From the NCBI GenBank assembly GCA_020072965.1, contig JAIQFY010000027.1, positions 1-64,000 of the forward strand: 64,000 nucleotides of DNA, in the 5' to 3' direction. Of this stretch, positions 49,115 through 58,000 are shown in pieces. Below the pieces are notes generated by a model. That model saw only the letters and a list, made by a program, of their open reading frames with translations, made no database searches and was not told the origin of the DNA. The position numbers were made by a program, and so were the translations under genes. This stretch comes from Terriglobia bacterium. GTDB taxonomy: Bacteria; Acidobacteriota; Terriglobia; JAIQFV01. Position 1 is the stretch's first letter, and every line of letters begins with the position of its first letter.

Positions 49115-49176
49115 AGGGACAGACACCTATCTTTTCGTGTTCTCCAAATTTGTACAGCGAGCAGGTGTCTGTCCCT
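49115..49176. repeat. Palindromic repeat, copy 1 (14-bp arms, 34-base loop)
   Basis: AGGGACAGACACCT at 49115-49128 and its exact reverse complement at 49163-49176 enclose 34 bases. The same arms and the same loop length occur at 62511-62572; about 20 of the 34 loop bases agree, mainly on the right side (TACAG and AGC). It begins 23 bases after the M16 stop codon. The arms recall REP-like palindromes mobilised by IS200-type (RAYT) transposases, none of which is in view. Confidence 0.85.
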
Positions 49177-49203
49177 TTCCCCTTTCGGAGTTTTGCATTG
49201 GTA

Positions 49204-49237
49204 GCCCCGGCGAACATTTTTCTCGCCGGGGGCTTTT
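49204..49237 (+). terminator. Rho-independent terminator after the M16 pair
   Basis: GCCCCGGCGA at 49204-49213 pairs with TCGCCGGGGGC at 49223-49233 (one bulged G), and TTTT follows. The nine-base loop includes a T run. It should end the M16 transcript, 110 bases past the stop codon. Confidence 0.8.
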
Positions 49238-49406
49238 GCCCGAAACACGCAAAATCGTAAATTCAGATTCAATTGGAGCTCTATCATCCATCTCCTTTTT
49301 CATTATCCATTTCGCCGAATGAATCCCCACGTCTGACACGATTTTCCCATTATTCAACCGTACAGTTGAAAATCGAAAAGAGCTAGAACAACCATCAGAG
49401 GATGCT

Positions 49407-50291
49407 TTGAAGGCGCCGCTTCCGATGATCGACGGGGTTTCTCCGAGTTGCAAATGGCTTCCGGCAGGTCCATGGGAGACTGTTCTGGATTTTCTGAAAG
49501 AGCGTCACCCCCAAGTTGAAACTGCAACCTGGCTGTCCCGGATGGCAAGGGGGCAGGTGGTGGATGAGACCGGGCTTTGCCTGAATCCGGGAAGTCCTTA
49601 CCGTGTTGGAGCCTGCATCTTCTACTACCGCGAGCTTGAGTCGGAAAGCAGTATCCCCTTTGTTGAGTCCGTTCTCTATCAGGATGAACATCTCCTGGTA
49701 GTCGATAAACCTCATTTTTTGCCCGTGGCCCCTTCGGGTCGGTTCCTTCATGAAACCTTGCTCGTCCGATTGAGAAAGAAAGGGGGGCTGGAAACGCTCG
49801 CCCCAATCCACCGAATCGACCGGGAAGCAGCTGGGGTTGTCATGTTTTCTCTCAATCCAGCAACAAGACGGCATTACGCGTCACTTTTTCAAAATCGGAA
49901 GGTCAAGAAAGTGTACGAGGCTCTGGCGGGTACCCTTCCGGGACTGAGTTTTCCTATGACGCGCCGGAGCCGAATCGTGGCGGGAGAACCCTTTTTTCGA
50001 ATGAAGGAAATCGAGGGGGTACCAAACTCCGAAACTTACATTGAGGTCTTCAAGAAAATGAACGGAGGGACGCTCTATCAGGTAAGTCCCGTAACAGGCA
50101 GAAAACACCAAATCCGTCTGCATCTCTCGGGGTTAGGGATTCCGATCGTGAATGACAAACTCTATCCTGTGACGCGGTCGGCGGAGGACGACGATTTTTC
50201 CAGCCCCCTTAAACTATTGGCGAAATCAGTTTCCTTTCAAGATCCATTGACCCGGAGAGAACGCTACTTTGAAAGCGGGAGAACGCTTTAG
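49407..50291 (+). CDS. RluA family pseudouridine synthase
   Basis: A 294-residue RNA-modifying enzyme. It has V-V-D-K-P-H-F-L-P-V, the catalytic motif H-R-I-D-R-E-A-A-G with the active Asp, and T-G-R-K-H-Q-I-R-L-H-L near the C-terminus, all typical of the RluA family. It turns uridine into pseudouridine in rRNA or tRNA; the exact site cannot be read. The usual Thr-Ser of H-R-x-D-x-x-T-S-G is Ala-Ala, a deviation seen in some subgroups. The start is TTG at 49407 behind AGAGGA at 49397-49402; ATG at 49425 is an alternative. Confidence 0.87.
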   Translation: MKAPLPMIDGVSPSCKWLPAGPWETVLDFLKERHPQVETATWLSRMARGQVVDETGLCLNPGSPYRVGACIFYYRELESESSIPFVESVLYQDEHLLVVDKPHFLPVAPSGRFLHETLLVRLRKKGGLETLAPIHRIDREAAGVVMFSLNPATRRHYASLFQNRKVKKVYEALAGTLPGLSFPMTRRSRIVAGEPFFRMKEIEGVPNSETYIEVFKKMNGGTLYQVSPVTGRKHQIRLHLSGLGIPIVNDKLYPVTRSAEDDDFSSPLKLLAKSVSFQDPLTRRERYFESGRTL

Positions 50292-50735
50292 TGTGGCGAA
50301 GTGACGGAGCGGCAGAACCGGGTTTCAACAATCACCAGGATTCGTGTTTTCGTCATAGACGATTTTCTTAAGCCTCGCGCCCTCTTCAACGCGAGCATGA
50401 ACCGACGGATCCGCATAACTAGCTTGGTATAGTGCATACCCCAGTAGGCTCCTCCGATCCTCAAAAGTGACGGCCCAACGCCAGAACCGTCATATGACCT
50501 CAATCCTTGTTTCGATCTGCAAATAGACCTGCACTTTCTTTATTCGCATGGACTGTGAGGGCCCGCGTTGACCCCCGTTTGACCCTTGGGGTATGATCGG
50601 TCTTATCATAGCCGAACCTCACCCACACGGGTGGGCGGTAGCTGACCCTGCGCACAAGAGAGTATCGCGCACTTTACGAATTACACTTCTAACCTTAAGG
50701 GATTGTTCCGAAACACGATCCCAAACGTACTCAGT
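50292..50735. other. Spacer before the sigma/anti-sigma/CHAT operon
   Basis: 444 bases without a gene, containing the candidate operon promoter at 50568-50597 (listed). The sigma-factor frame is open back to 50703 but the first 11 codons look non-coding. Confidence 0.4.
50568..50597 (+). promoter_or_regulatory. Candidate promoter of the sigma/anti-sigma/TPR-CHAT operon
   Basis: TTGACC at 50568-50573 and TATGAT at 50592-50597 are 18 bases apart, about 140 bases before the sigma-factor start. It fits a housekeeping sigma-70 promoter. A second TTGACC at 50579-50584 lies between them; this doubling could be an operator or chance. Confidence 0.45.
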
Positions 50736-51203
50736 ATGGACAGGTTCGAGGAATTATATCGCCGGCATGTCCAAGCGGTGTTCCGCTTCGCGCTCAGTTG
50801 CGTGAGCCGGCGGGAGATCGCGGAAGAGATCACAAGCGAGGCGTTCCTTGCGCTCTTGCGCCACCTCGATGGGATCGACCAGGGGCAACTCCCGGGGTGG
50901 TTGATAACCGTCGCTCGCAACCGGGCGCTCGACTACTGGAGGCGCAGGGCAACTGAGCAGAAGTACCTTGACGGGTGGGAGGATCCTCCGCCCGTTGAAG
51001 TGAATTGGACAGACGGATTCATAGTAGACAATCCGGATTTGAAGCCGATCCATCGGCTGTGCCTCACATTGCGCTACGTGGAAGGCATGAGCCGGGCAGA
51101 AATAGCCCAATCCATCGGGCTTTCGGAAACGCAGGTTAAGGGACATCTGCAATACGGTCTTCAATTGCTGCGCAAGACCATGGCAGAAAAGGAAAGAAAA
51201 TGA
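50736..51203 (+). CDS. ECF-type RNA polymerase sigma factor
   Basis: A 155-residue sigma-70 family protein. Region 2 is F-E-E-L-Y-R-R-H-V-Q-A-V-F-R-F-A-L through L-P-G-W-L-I-T-V-A-R-N-R-A-L-D-Y-W-R-R-R; region 4 is L-R-Y-V-E-G-M-S-R-A-E-I-A-Q-S-I-G-L-S-E-T-Q-V-K. No region 1 or 3 is present, as in ECF factors. It directs RNA polymerase to a small set of promoters when released from its inhibitor. The start is ATG at 50736 (a frame to 50703 exists). It overlaps the anti-sigma gene by 4 bases (ATGA), a sign of coupled translation. Confidence 0.9.
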   Translation: MDRFEELYRRHVQAVFRFALSCVSRREIAEEITSEAFLALLRHLDGIDQGQLPGWLITVARNRALDYWRRRATEQKYLDGWEDPPPVEVNWTDGFIVDNPDLKPIHRLCLTLRYVEGMSRAEIAQSIGLSETQVKGHLQYGLQLLRKTMAEKERK

Positions 51204-52129
51204 ACAAGCTCCCCAGCGACCTCGACGCCTTCGAGGCGGAGGCAATCAAAGAGTCCGGCGGCCTTCTGGACTCGCTCCGGAAGCAAAGATCCGACTGCCC
51301 GCCCGTGCCGATGCTCCGAGCGGCACACGCCGGAGTGCTCACAGAGGAAGTGCAATCCGCAGTCACGGCCCATGTCGCCGGCTGCCGGCTGTGCCGGGTC
51401 CTGCAAGCGGACTTTGCGGCTTTGGATTCGACCGAGGCTTCGCCGCAAGAGGTCGAGCAGATCCTCATCCATGTGCGTCGTCAAGCCGGCAAATCGGACG
51501 GCTCCTCGTTCTGGAGATTCAATATCTTTTCATGGCGGACGGCGATGGCCACCGCCGCTTTGGTGCTCAGTGTTGTCCTCATCGTGTGGGAGGTCAAGAC
51601 CCCGCAACAGCCGGGTCCGGTGCCCTCACCGGTAGCAGAAGTGAAGCCGACCCCCGCCCCACAAATCCCTGAAGCATTCCGGCTGGAAAAGCCGGCGGTG
51701 AAGATGACTCTCGGCGTCCTCACCTGGAGAAGCAACAAGAACGGTCGTGACCAGTTCCTCAAAGACATGGCACCAGCGCTCGAAGCCTACCGCAATGATA
51801 ACTTTAACGCCTCGGCCGACTCCCTTCAAACACTGTCCTCAAAGTACAGCGAATCGGTCGAGGTTTTCTTTTATCTCGGAGTAAGCCGTCTCTTCCTCGC
51901 AGAATACCCAGCCGCCATCAAGGCGCTCGAACAGGCCGCACGCCTCGCAGATGATTCTTTCTCCCCCGATGTTTTGTGGTATCTTTCCATCAGTTGCCAG
52001 CGCTCCGGGCAAACCGAAATGGCCCGGGGTTATTTGCAGCAACTCTGCGGAGGATCGAGCGGGTATGCCGCGCGTGCCTGCGTGGCTCTAAATGGACTTG
52101 ACAGCTCTGCGGCTGCCCCGCTTCGTTAG
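51200..52129 (+). CDS. Membrane anti-sigma factor with zinc-binding head and TPR tail
   Basis: A 309-residue protein. The N-terminal part has H58-V-A-G-C62-R-L-C65, the HxxxCxxC motif of zinc-binding anti-sigma (ZAS) domains. One membrane segment is at about 114-131 (T-A-M-A-T-A-A-L-V-L-S-V-V-L-I-V-W), followed by a Pro-rich linker and TPR-like helices at 190-300 (E-V-F-F-Y-L-G-V-S-R-L-F-L-A-E-Y-P-A-A-I). The head should hold the sigma factor in the cytoplasm, and the TPR tail should lie in the periplasm. The gene starts within the stop of the sigma gene. The TPR tail could contact the exported TPR-CHAT protein encoded 35 bases downstream. Confidence 0.87.
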   Translation: MNKLPSDLDAFEAEAIKESGGLLDSLRKQRSDCPPVPMLRAAHAGVLTEEVQSAVTAHVAGCRLCRVLQADFAALDSTEASPQEVEQILIHVRRQAGKSDGSSFWRFNIFSWRTAMATAALVLSVVLIVWEVKTPQQPGPVPSPVAEVKPTPAPQIPEAFRLEKPAVKMTLGVLTWRSNKNGRDQFLKDMAPALEAYRNDNFNASADSLQTLSSKYSESVEVFFYLGVSRLFLAEYPAAIKALEQAARLADDSFSPDVLWYLSISCQRSGQTEMARGYLQQLCGGSSGYAARACVALNGLDSSAAAPLR

Positions 52130-52164
52130 CCTTCCTCCCACCGGCCAACAACACGATCACATCT

Positions 52165-54993
52165 ATGAAAATGTTTTTGAGGACTCCTCGTCTCCTTGGG
52201 AGCGTCGCGGTTGCCCTCTTTCAACTCACCACATTTGTGCCCCAGAGTTTTGGCGGATGCTGTCTAAGAGAAAATCCCCAGGACGTCAAGGCACCCGGTA
52301 CCCTCCAAGAAGAATTGGACGCCGCCGACCGGCTGGTCGCGGAGGGAAAGGGCGAAGCGGCGCGGAAACTCTATGAGGCAGCAGCGGCGCGAGCCCAAAG
52401 CGAGAAGAACGGCGTTCTTGAATCGCGTGCGCTGGCCTCCATCGGACGGCTGCTTTCCCGTGCGACCCAGTACGTTGAAGCCCAGAAGTATTTGACCCAG
52501 GCACTGCCCCTGGCCGAGGCTGCTGGCGACCATGCCGCCGTCGCGCGGGTATGCGATTCGCTCGGGATTGCCGCCCGATACTTGGGTCGAGCCGACGAGG
52601 CCCGGACCTGGTACAAGAAAGCAGCGGAAGCCGCCGGCCTGGCCGGGGACCTCCGACTCCAAACCAACAGCCTGATTAACCTCGCTGGCTTGATGGAATC
52701 GTCTGACCCTAATGCCGAGAGAACAATCCGCGATGCGACAGAGGTCGCCCACAAAATAGGCGACAAGGATCTCGAGGGGCGGGCTTTTCATCGATGGGGA
52801 GACTTTCTATTCACAACCGGCGATTTCGCCGCAGCGATGGAGAAACTGGATCGCGCCGCTGCACTCTTAGGGGAAATCCGGGATGATGAGGAGCTGGCCA
52901 GGGTCTACACCAGTATGGGCCGACTGAACCGCGCGCACGGTCGGCCGGCCGAAGCGATCCCGCTCTATGAAAAAGCACTCCATATTCAACAGGCGGTGGG
53001 CGACAAGGTCGGTGTGATTCAGAGCTTGAACGCCATGGGTGTGGCTTATCAGGGTCAAGACGATAACAAACGGGCCCGTGAATACTTCGAAAGGGCTTAC
53101 GAATTGGCCCTCAAGACCGATTCTCCCCGCATCATCGACTTCATGCGTGCCAACCTGGCTGGAAATCTCATCGATCTCCACGAATATGCGCGGGCTGCAC
53201 CGTTGCTGGAGGAAGTGCTGCGCCGCGGCGCCGACTCCAATCTGGCGTTCCGTCACGCTCAGCTGTCGGCGGCATACGAAGGAATGGGGCATCTTACCGC
53301 CGCGCGCGAGCAGGCCGACAAAGCGGTGGAATTGGCGTCCGCCAGAGTTGATTACATGCCGGTGGCCATGTCCCAAAGGGCCGAGGTTCGAGAACTGCAG
53401 GGTGATTTTCCCGGGGCGCTGGAGGATGCGCTGGAAGTCATCCGTGTTACCGAGGGAATACGGGAGAGGCTTGTGCCTCTGGATTTCATGAAACAGGGAT
53501 TCAGTTCATATTACCAGCTGGGCTACTCCTTCCTGGTGGGATTGTACCTTCGCCTTGGAAAGCCGGAGAAAGCGCTCGAGGTGGCTGAATTGGCCCGGGC
53601 GCGGGCCTTCCTGGACTTGCTCGCCACCAAGGAAGTCCGTTTGAAGGCAGCCGACGAATCCGCGGTTGCCGCCCTTCGCCGCATCGAAAAGGAACTCCGG
53701 GCGCAAGGCATTGATCCGGCGGAAGCCGCCAGCGCTTCGGAAAACAAATCCAACCCGGTGAAGCGAACCGGCGAAGCAGAATCCTTGCTCCAAAAATGGA
53801 AATCGGGGAGTCCGGAACTACAGAGCTTCGTTGCGGCCACCCCCCAGACAGCTGCTGAGATCATTGCTACAGCTGCCCATCTCCATTCCACGCTCATTAA
53901 TTATTGGGCTGGAAAGGATGCGCTTTACATCTGGGTGGTCAAGCCGGAAGGCAAAGTGGCATCACGGCGGGTGGAGGTTACTGAGAGGCGTCTGACCGAA
54001 CTCGTCAATGCGGCCTCAGCGGTCGGAGCTTCGACCCGGCAAGGTTCGACCCCCATTGTGCGAGGACCTGCTCAGATAGTATCGCCTGCTGCTTCGAAAG
54101 TAGGTTGGACCGAGCTGTACAATCTGCTCATTTTGCCCGTGAGACAGTGGCTCCCGTCCCGGGGACATCGACTGACCATCATCCCGCACGGTCCCCTGAT
54201 GCGACTTTCGTTTGCAGCGCTGGCAAACGAGAAGGGCCGCTATTTGCTGGAAGATTACCCGCTGCACTATGCCCCGGCGGCAGCGCTTCTTGAATTCTTG
54301 GCGGCGAAGAAACGCGAAAAGGACGGCGTGCCCCATTTCCTGCTGGTGGCCGATCCGGCGTTCCCTTCCGCCGTGAAAGGCGAAGACCCTCTTTCACCGT
54401 TGCCGGGAGCGCGCGCGGAGGTTCGGAGTATTGCTCACCTTTTGCCGGCGGAGGCCGTCACAATGCTCCAGGGCCCAACAGCCGACAAGCAGGCGGTTAC
54501 GGCTTGGATGAGCCGCTCCTCGGTGATACATTTCGCGACCCATGGCGTGGGACAGGATTACCAGCCACTGGACTCCTATCTCGCCTTGAGCGGCGGCAAC
54601 GTGGTGGCCGATTCCCGCCTATCGGCCAAGGATATCTATGCCCTTGACCTGCACGCCAACTTAGTGGTTCTCAGTTCCTGCCGGTCCGGTGGTGGCAAGT
54701 TGACGGGAGAAGGGATCGCTGCCCTTGCGCGGGCCTTTCTTTATGCGGGCGCTCCTTCGCTCATCGTTTCGCTATGGGATGTGCCCGACCAGCCGGCCAA
54801 CCGCCTTCTTCCAGGATTCTATGCTTCCTGGCTGCACGGGAGCGACAAGATTGACGCCCTTCGCGCGGCGCAGCTTCACCTGCTCAGGGAGCTACGCGCC
54901 GGCCGCGTGAAAGTGCGGACACCTGCCGGCGACCTGGTGCTCCCTGAACATCCAGTCCTTTGGGCCGGCTTTGTCCTCCTTGGCGAGCCCTGA
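52165..54993 (+). CDS. Exported TPR-CHAT (caspase-like) protein
   Basis: A 942-residue protein. The N-terminal 31 residues look like an export signal (L-L-G-S-V-A-V-A-L-F-Q-L-T-T-F-V) followed by S-F-G-G-C32-C33, a possible lipobox. Residues 45-480 hold about ten TPR units. Residues 640-940 are a CHAT domain with H793 (H-F-A-T-H-G) and C839 (L-S-S-C-R-S-G-G-G), the His-Cys dyad of clan CD proteases. CHAT proteins cut protein partners; the TPR part usually selects them. It is the third gene of the sigma/anti-sigma operon. A role in cutting the periplasmic part of the anti-sigma factor is inferred. The start ATG has no strong ribosome site; ATG at 52171 is an alternative. Confidence 0.92.
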   Translation: MKMFLRTPRLLGSVAVALFQLTTFVPQSFGGCCLRENPQDVKAPGTLQEELDAADRLVAEGKGEAARKLYEAAAARAQSEKNGVLESRALASIGRLLSRATQYVEAQKYLTQALPLAEAAGDHAAVARVCDSLGIAARYLGRADEARTWYKKAAEAAGLAGDLRLQTNSLINLAGLMESSDPNAERTIRDATEVAHKIGDKDLEGRAFHRWGDFLFTTGDFAAAMEKLDRAAALLGEIRDDEELARVYTSMGRLNRAHGRPAEAIPLYEKALHIQQAVGDKVGVIQSLNAMGVAYQGQDDNKRAREYFERAYELALKTDSPRIIDFMRANLAGNLIDLHEYARAAPLLEEVLRRGADSNLAFRHAQLSAAYEGMGHLTAAREQADKAVELASARVDYMPVAMSQRAEVRELQGDFPGALEDALEVIRVTEGIRERLVPLDFMKQGFSSYYQLGYSFLVGLYLRLGKPEKALEVAELARARAFLDLLATKEVRLKAADESAVAALRRIEKELRAQGIDPAEAASASENKSNPVKRTGEAESLLQKWKSGSPELQSFVAATPQTAAEIIATAAHLHSTLINYWAGKDALYIWVVKPEGKVASRRVEVTERRLTELVNAASAVGASTRQGSTPIVRGPAQIVSPAASKVGWTELYNLLILPVRQWLPSRGHRLTIIPHGPLMRLSFAALANEKGRYLLEDYPLHYAPAAALLEFLAAKKREKDGVPHFLLVADPAFPSAVKGEDPLSPLPGARAEVRSIAHLLPAEAVTMLQGPTADKQAVTAWMSRSSVIHFATHGVGQDYQPLDSYLALSGGNVVADSRLSAKDIYALDLHANLVVLSSCRSGGGKLTGEGIAALARAFLYAGAPSLIVSLWDVPDQPANRLLPGFYASWLHGSDKIDALRAAQLHLLRELRAGRVKVRTPAGDLVLPEHPVLWAGFVLLGEP

Positions 54994-55031
54994 GCCCTCG
55001 CGACCTAGCGTAAGGCCAACTTCAATGCTTG

Positions 55032-58000
55032 TCAGTCTCGCCCTAGCCCCGGGTGAAATAGGACCTGTTTCCATCCGTGGAAATAATGCTCCATGGCATC
55101 GTCGCAGTCGCCCTTCGCCAGCGCTTTGTCTCCTTTCAGCAACTCCTCATTCGCCTTATCAATATTCTCATGATCAGTCCCCTCCTGCTGAGCATCTGCA
55201 ATCACTACCAGGGCCAGGAGACGATCTGCGTTGATCAACCGATTGATGAAGGCCTGAAGAACGGCATCAGGGATGTCGCTTTTCTTGTCTCTGATGAGTT
55301 CAACCAGTACGTCGATGCTCTCCTTGTCTTCATTGAAGACCTTCTCCCCACGTTTCGTTTGCAGGTGGGTTGGATCATTCCAATAGCCACTATCGAGCGA
55401 CTTCGTCAAGTGTTGGATGACTTTGTCGAGCCTCTCCCTGTCTTGCTTATCGCCGACCGTAGCGCGGAGCGCCGAGATGGCGCTGAGAACACTTTGCTTG
55501 ATACCGAGAGGCCCCAGCACGATGATAGATACCTCGGCGCTCGCTACGCCACCGTGTCCGTCATTCACGGTAAGCGTCATGTTGTTCGCGCCAAGGGGAC
55601 AGGTGAGCGTTACCAGTGCGTTGGATGCTGACCCGCACGATCCGTTCCAGGAGAATGCGAGCGTGCCTCCGTCAGGAGCGCTGCCGGAGCCGCTCAAATT
55701 GACACTTGCGCCTGTGGGTGCCGTGGCATCAATTATTTGATTCGGCCCTGGATTGACTGTAGGTGGCACGTTCTGAATCCCCGGTGCGCCGGGATCAACA
55801 ATCTCTCCATTTCCGATGCCGTCGGCATCGAACGGAGCGAAGCCGTCGGTCAGAGTCAGGATCACATTGTTTCCCGGGAACACCGCATTTTGGACCGCCA
55901 CAAACTGCCCGGACGGGCCTAAGATCTTCCAATAACTATTGGCGGGGCCGGGCAGAGAGATGGTGACCGTAATCGTTCCGCCGGGTGACACTCCAGCCAC
56001 CGAGAAGGAAACCATTCCATAGGGGAACTGTACCCCGGGCGGAAGTTGTCCCAAGACGGGTGAGACGCTTACGGCATGCAGTGAAGTCCCGGGCGGAGAC
56101 GTGATAGTGATGGGCCCAGCCGGACCAATGACGGTGGCGATATTCCGCGCTGAGACCGTGAGACTGGCGGTGGCGGTGTGCGTCGAAGACGCCGACGTGC
56201 CGGTCACTGTGATGTTCGCTGTTCCACCCGTGGTCAACGTGCTAACGACGAGGGTGAGAGTGGAGCTACCGCCCGCCGTGACCGAGGCGGGGCTGAACGA
56301 GCCCGTCACGCCGGGGGGTAGACCTGAGACGGCAAGGCTGACGTTCTCCGCGACACCACTCGTGAGGGCCGTGGTGATCGTGAAGGTTGTCTTCGCGCCC
56401 TGAGTCAACGATGCGACGAGCGGGCTCATGGCGATTGAGAAGTTATTCGGTGCTGTGACCATAACATCGGCGATAGCGATGTGCGAAGCGGAGGCCGATG
56501 TGCCGGTCAATGTGAAGGTGGTCGTTCCGGTTGTGGCCGCTGCGCTGGCGTTGAGCGTAAGAGTGGAGCTACCGCCCGCCGTGACCGAGGCGGGGCTGAA
56601 CGAGCCCGTCACGCCGGGGGGTAGACCTGAGACGGCAAGGCTGACGTTCTCCGCGACACCACTCGTGAGGGCCGTGGTGATCGTGAAGGTGGTCGTCGCG
56701 CCCTGAGTCAGCGATGCGACGAGCGGGCTCATGGCGATCGAGAAGTTATTCGGCGCTGTGACCGTGATGGTGACGGTGGTCGTGTTGTCGGATAGATTGG
56801 GCTCCGCGAAGGCAACGCACCGCGGGTTCGGGGGGCAGGCGGTCACGGCGGCGGTGTTGGTCAGTGGGGCCGATGCCTGGCCGGCAGGCAGAGCGGCCGC
56901 ATCGATGACGGCATCGTATTCAACGGTCCACTTTCCACCCGGGAGCAATATTTGCTGTTGAGTTGAAGCGGTGATCCAGGTGCAAGCGAGTACCTGCGGT
57001 GTGCCACTCACCGTACAAGTTGGCTGGGGCTCTCCCGCCACGAGAGGAGTTCTCACCGTCCCCGAGGGCGAGGATTGGATCGTCAGCCCCGTGGGCAACG
57101 TGTCCGTCATTGTAAATACCCCGGACCCGGCGCCGCTCGTGGGTCCGTTGCTTACCTCAATGGTGAAGTGAACTGTTTCTCCGACCCCTGCCGTGGCCTT
57201 ATCGGACCGCTTTCGCACGGCCAGGTCCGGAGCGCTCACGGTGATGGTGACGGTGGTCGTGTTGTCGGATAGATTGAGCTCCGCGAAGGCGACGCACCGC
57301 GGGTTCGGGGGGCAGGCGGTCACGGTGGCGGTGTTGGTCAGTGTGGCCGATGTCTGGCCGGCAGGCAGAACGGCTGCATCGATGACGGCATCGTATTCAA
57401 CCGTCCACTTTCCACCCGGGAGCAACATTTGCTGTTGAGTTGAAGCGGTGGCCCAAGTGCAAGTGAGTACCTGTGGCGAGCCACCCACCATACAAGTCGG
57501 CTGGGGCTCTCCCGGAACAAGAGGAGTTCTCACGGGCCCCAAGGGGGAGGATTGGATCGTCAATCCCGCCGGCAACGTGTCCGTCATTGTAAACACCCCG
57601 GACGCGGCGCCGCTCGTGGGTCCGTTGCTCACTTCAATGGTGAAGTGCACCGTTTCCCCGACGCCTGCCGTGGCCTTATCGGACACCTTCCGCACGGCCA
57701 GCTCCGGAGCGTGCACGGTGACGGTGGCGGTGGCCGTGTTGTCGGATAGATTGGGCTCCGCGAAGGCGACGCACCGCGGGTTCGGGGGGCAGGCGGTCAC
57801 GGTGGCGGTGTTGGTCAGTGTGGCCGATGTCTGGCCGGCAGGCAGAACGGCCGCATCGATGACGGCATCGTATTCAACCGTCCACTTTCCACCTGGGAGC
57901 AACATTTGCTGTTGAGTTGAAGCGGTGGTCCAGGTGCAAGTGAGTACCTGCGGTGTGCCACTCACCGTACAAGTGGGCAGGGGCTCTCCCGCAACGAGAG

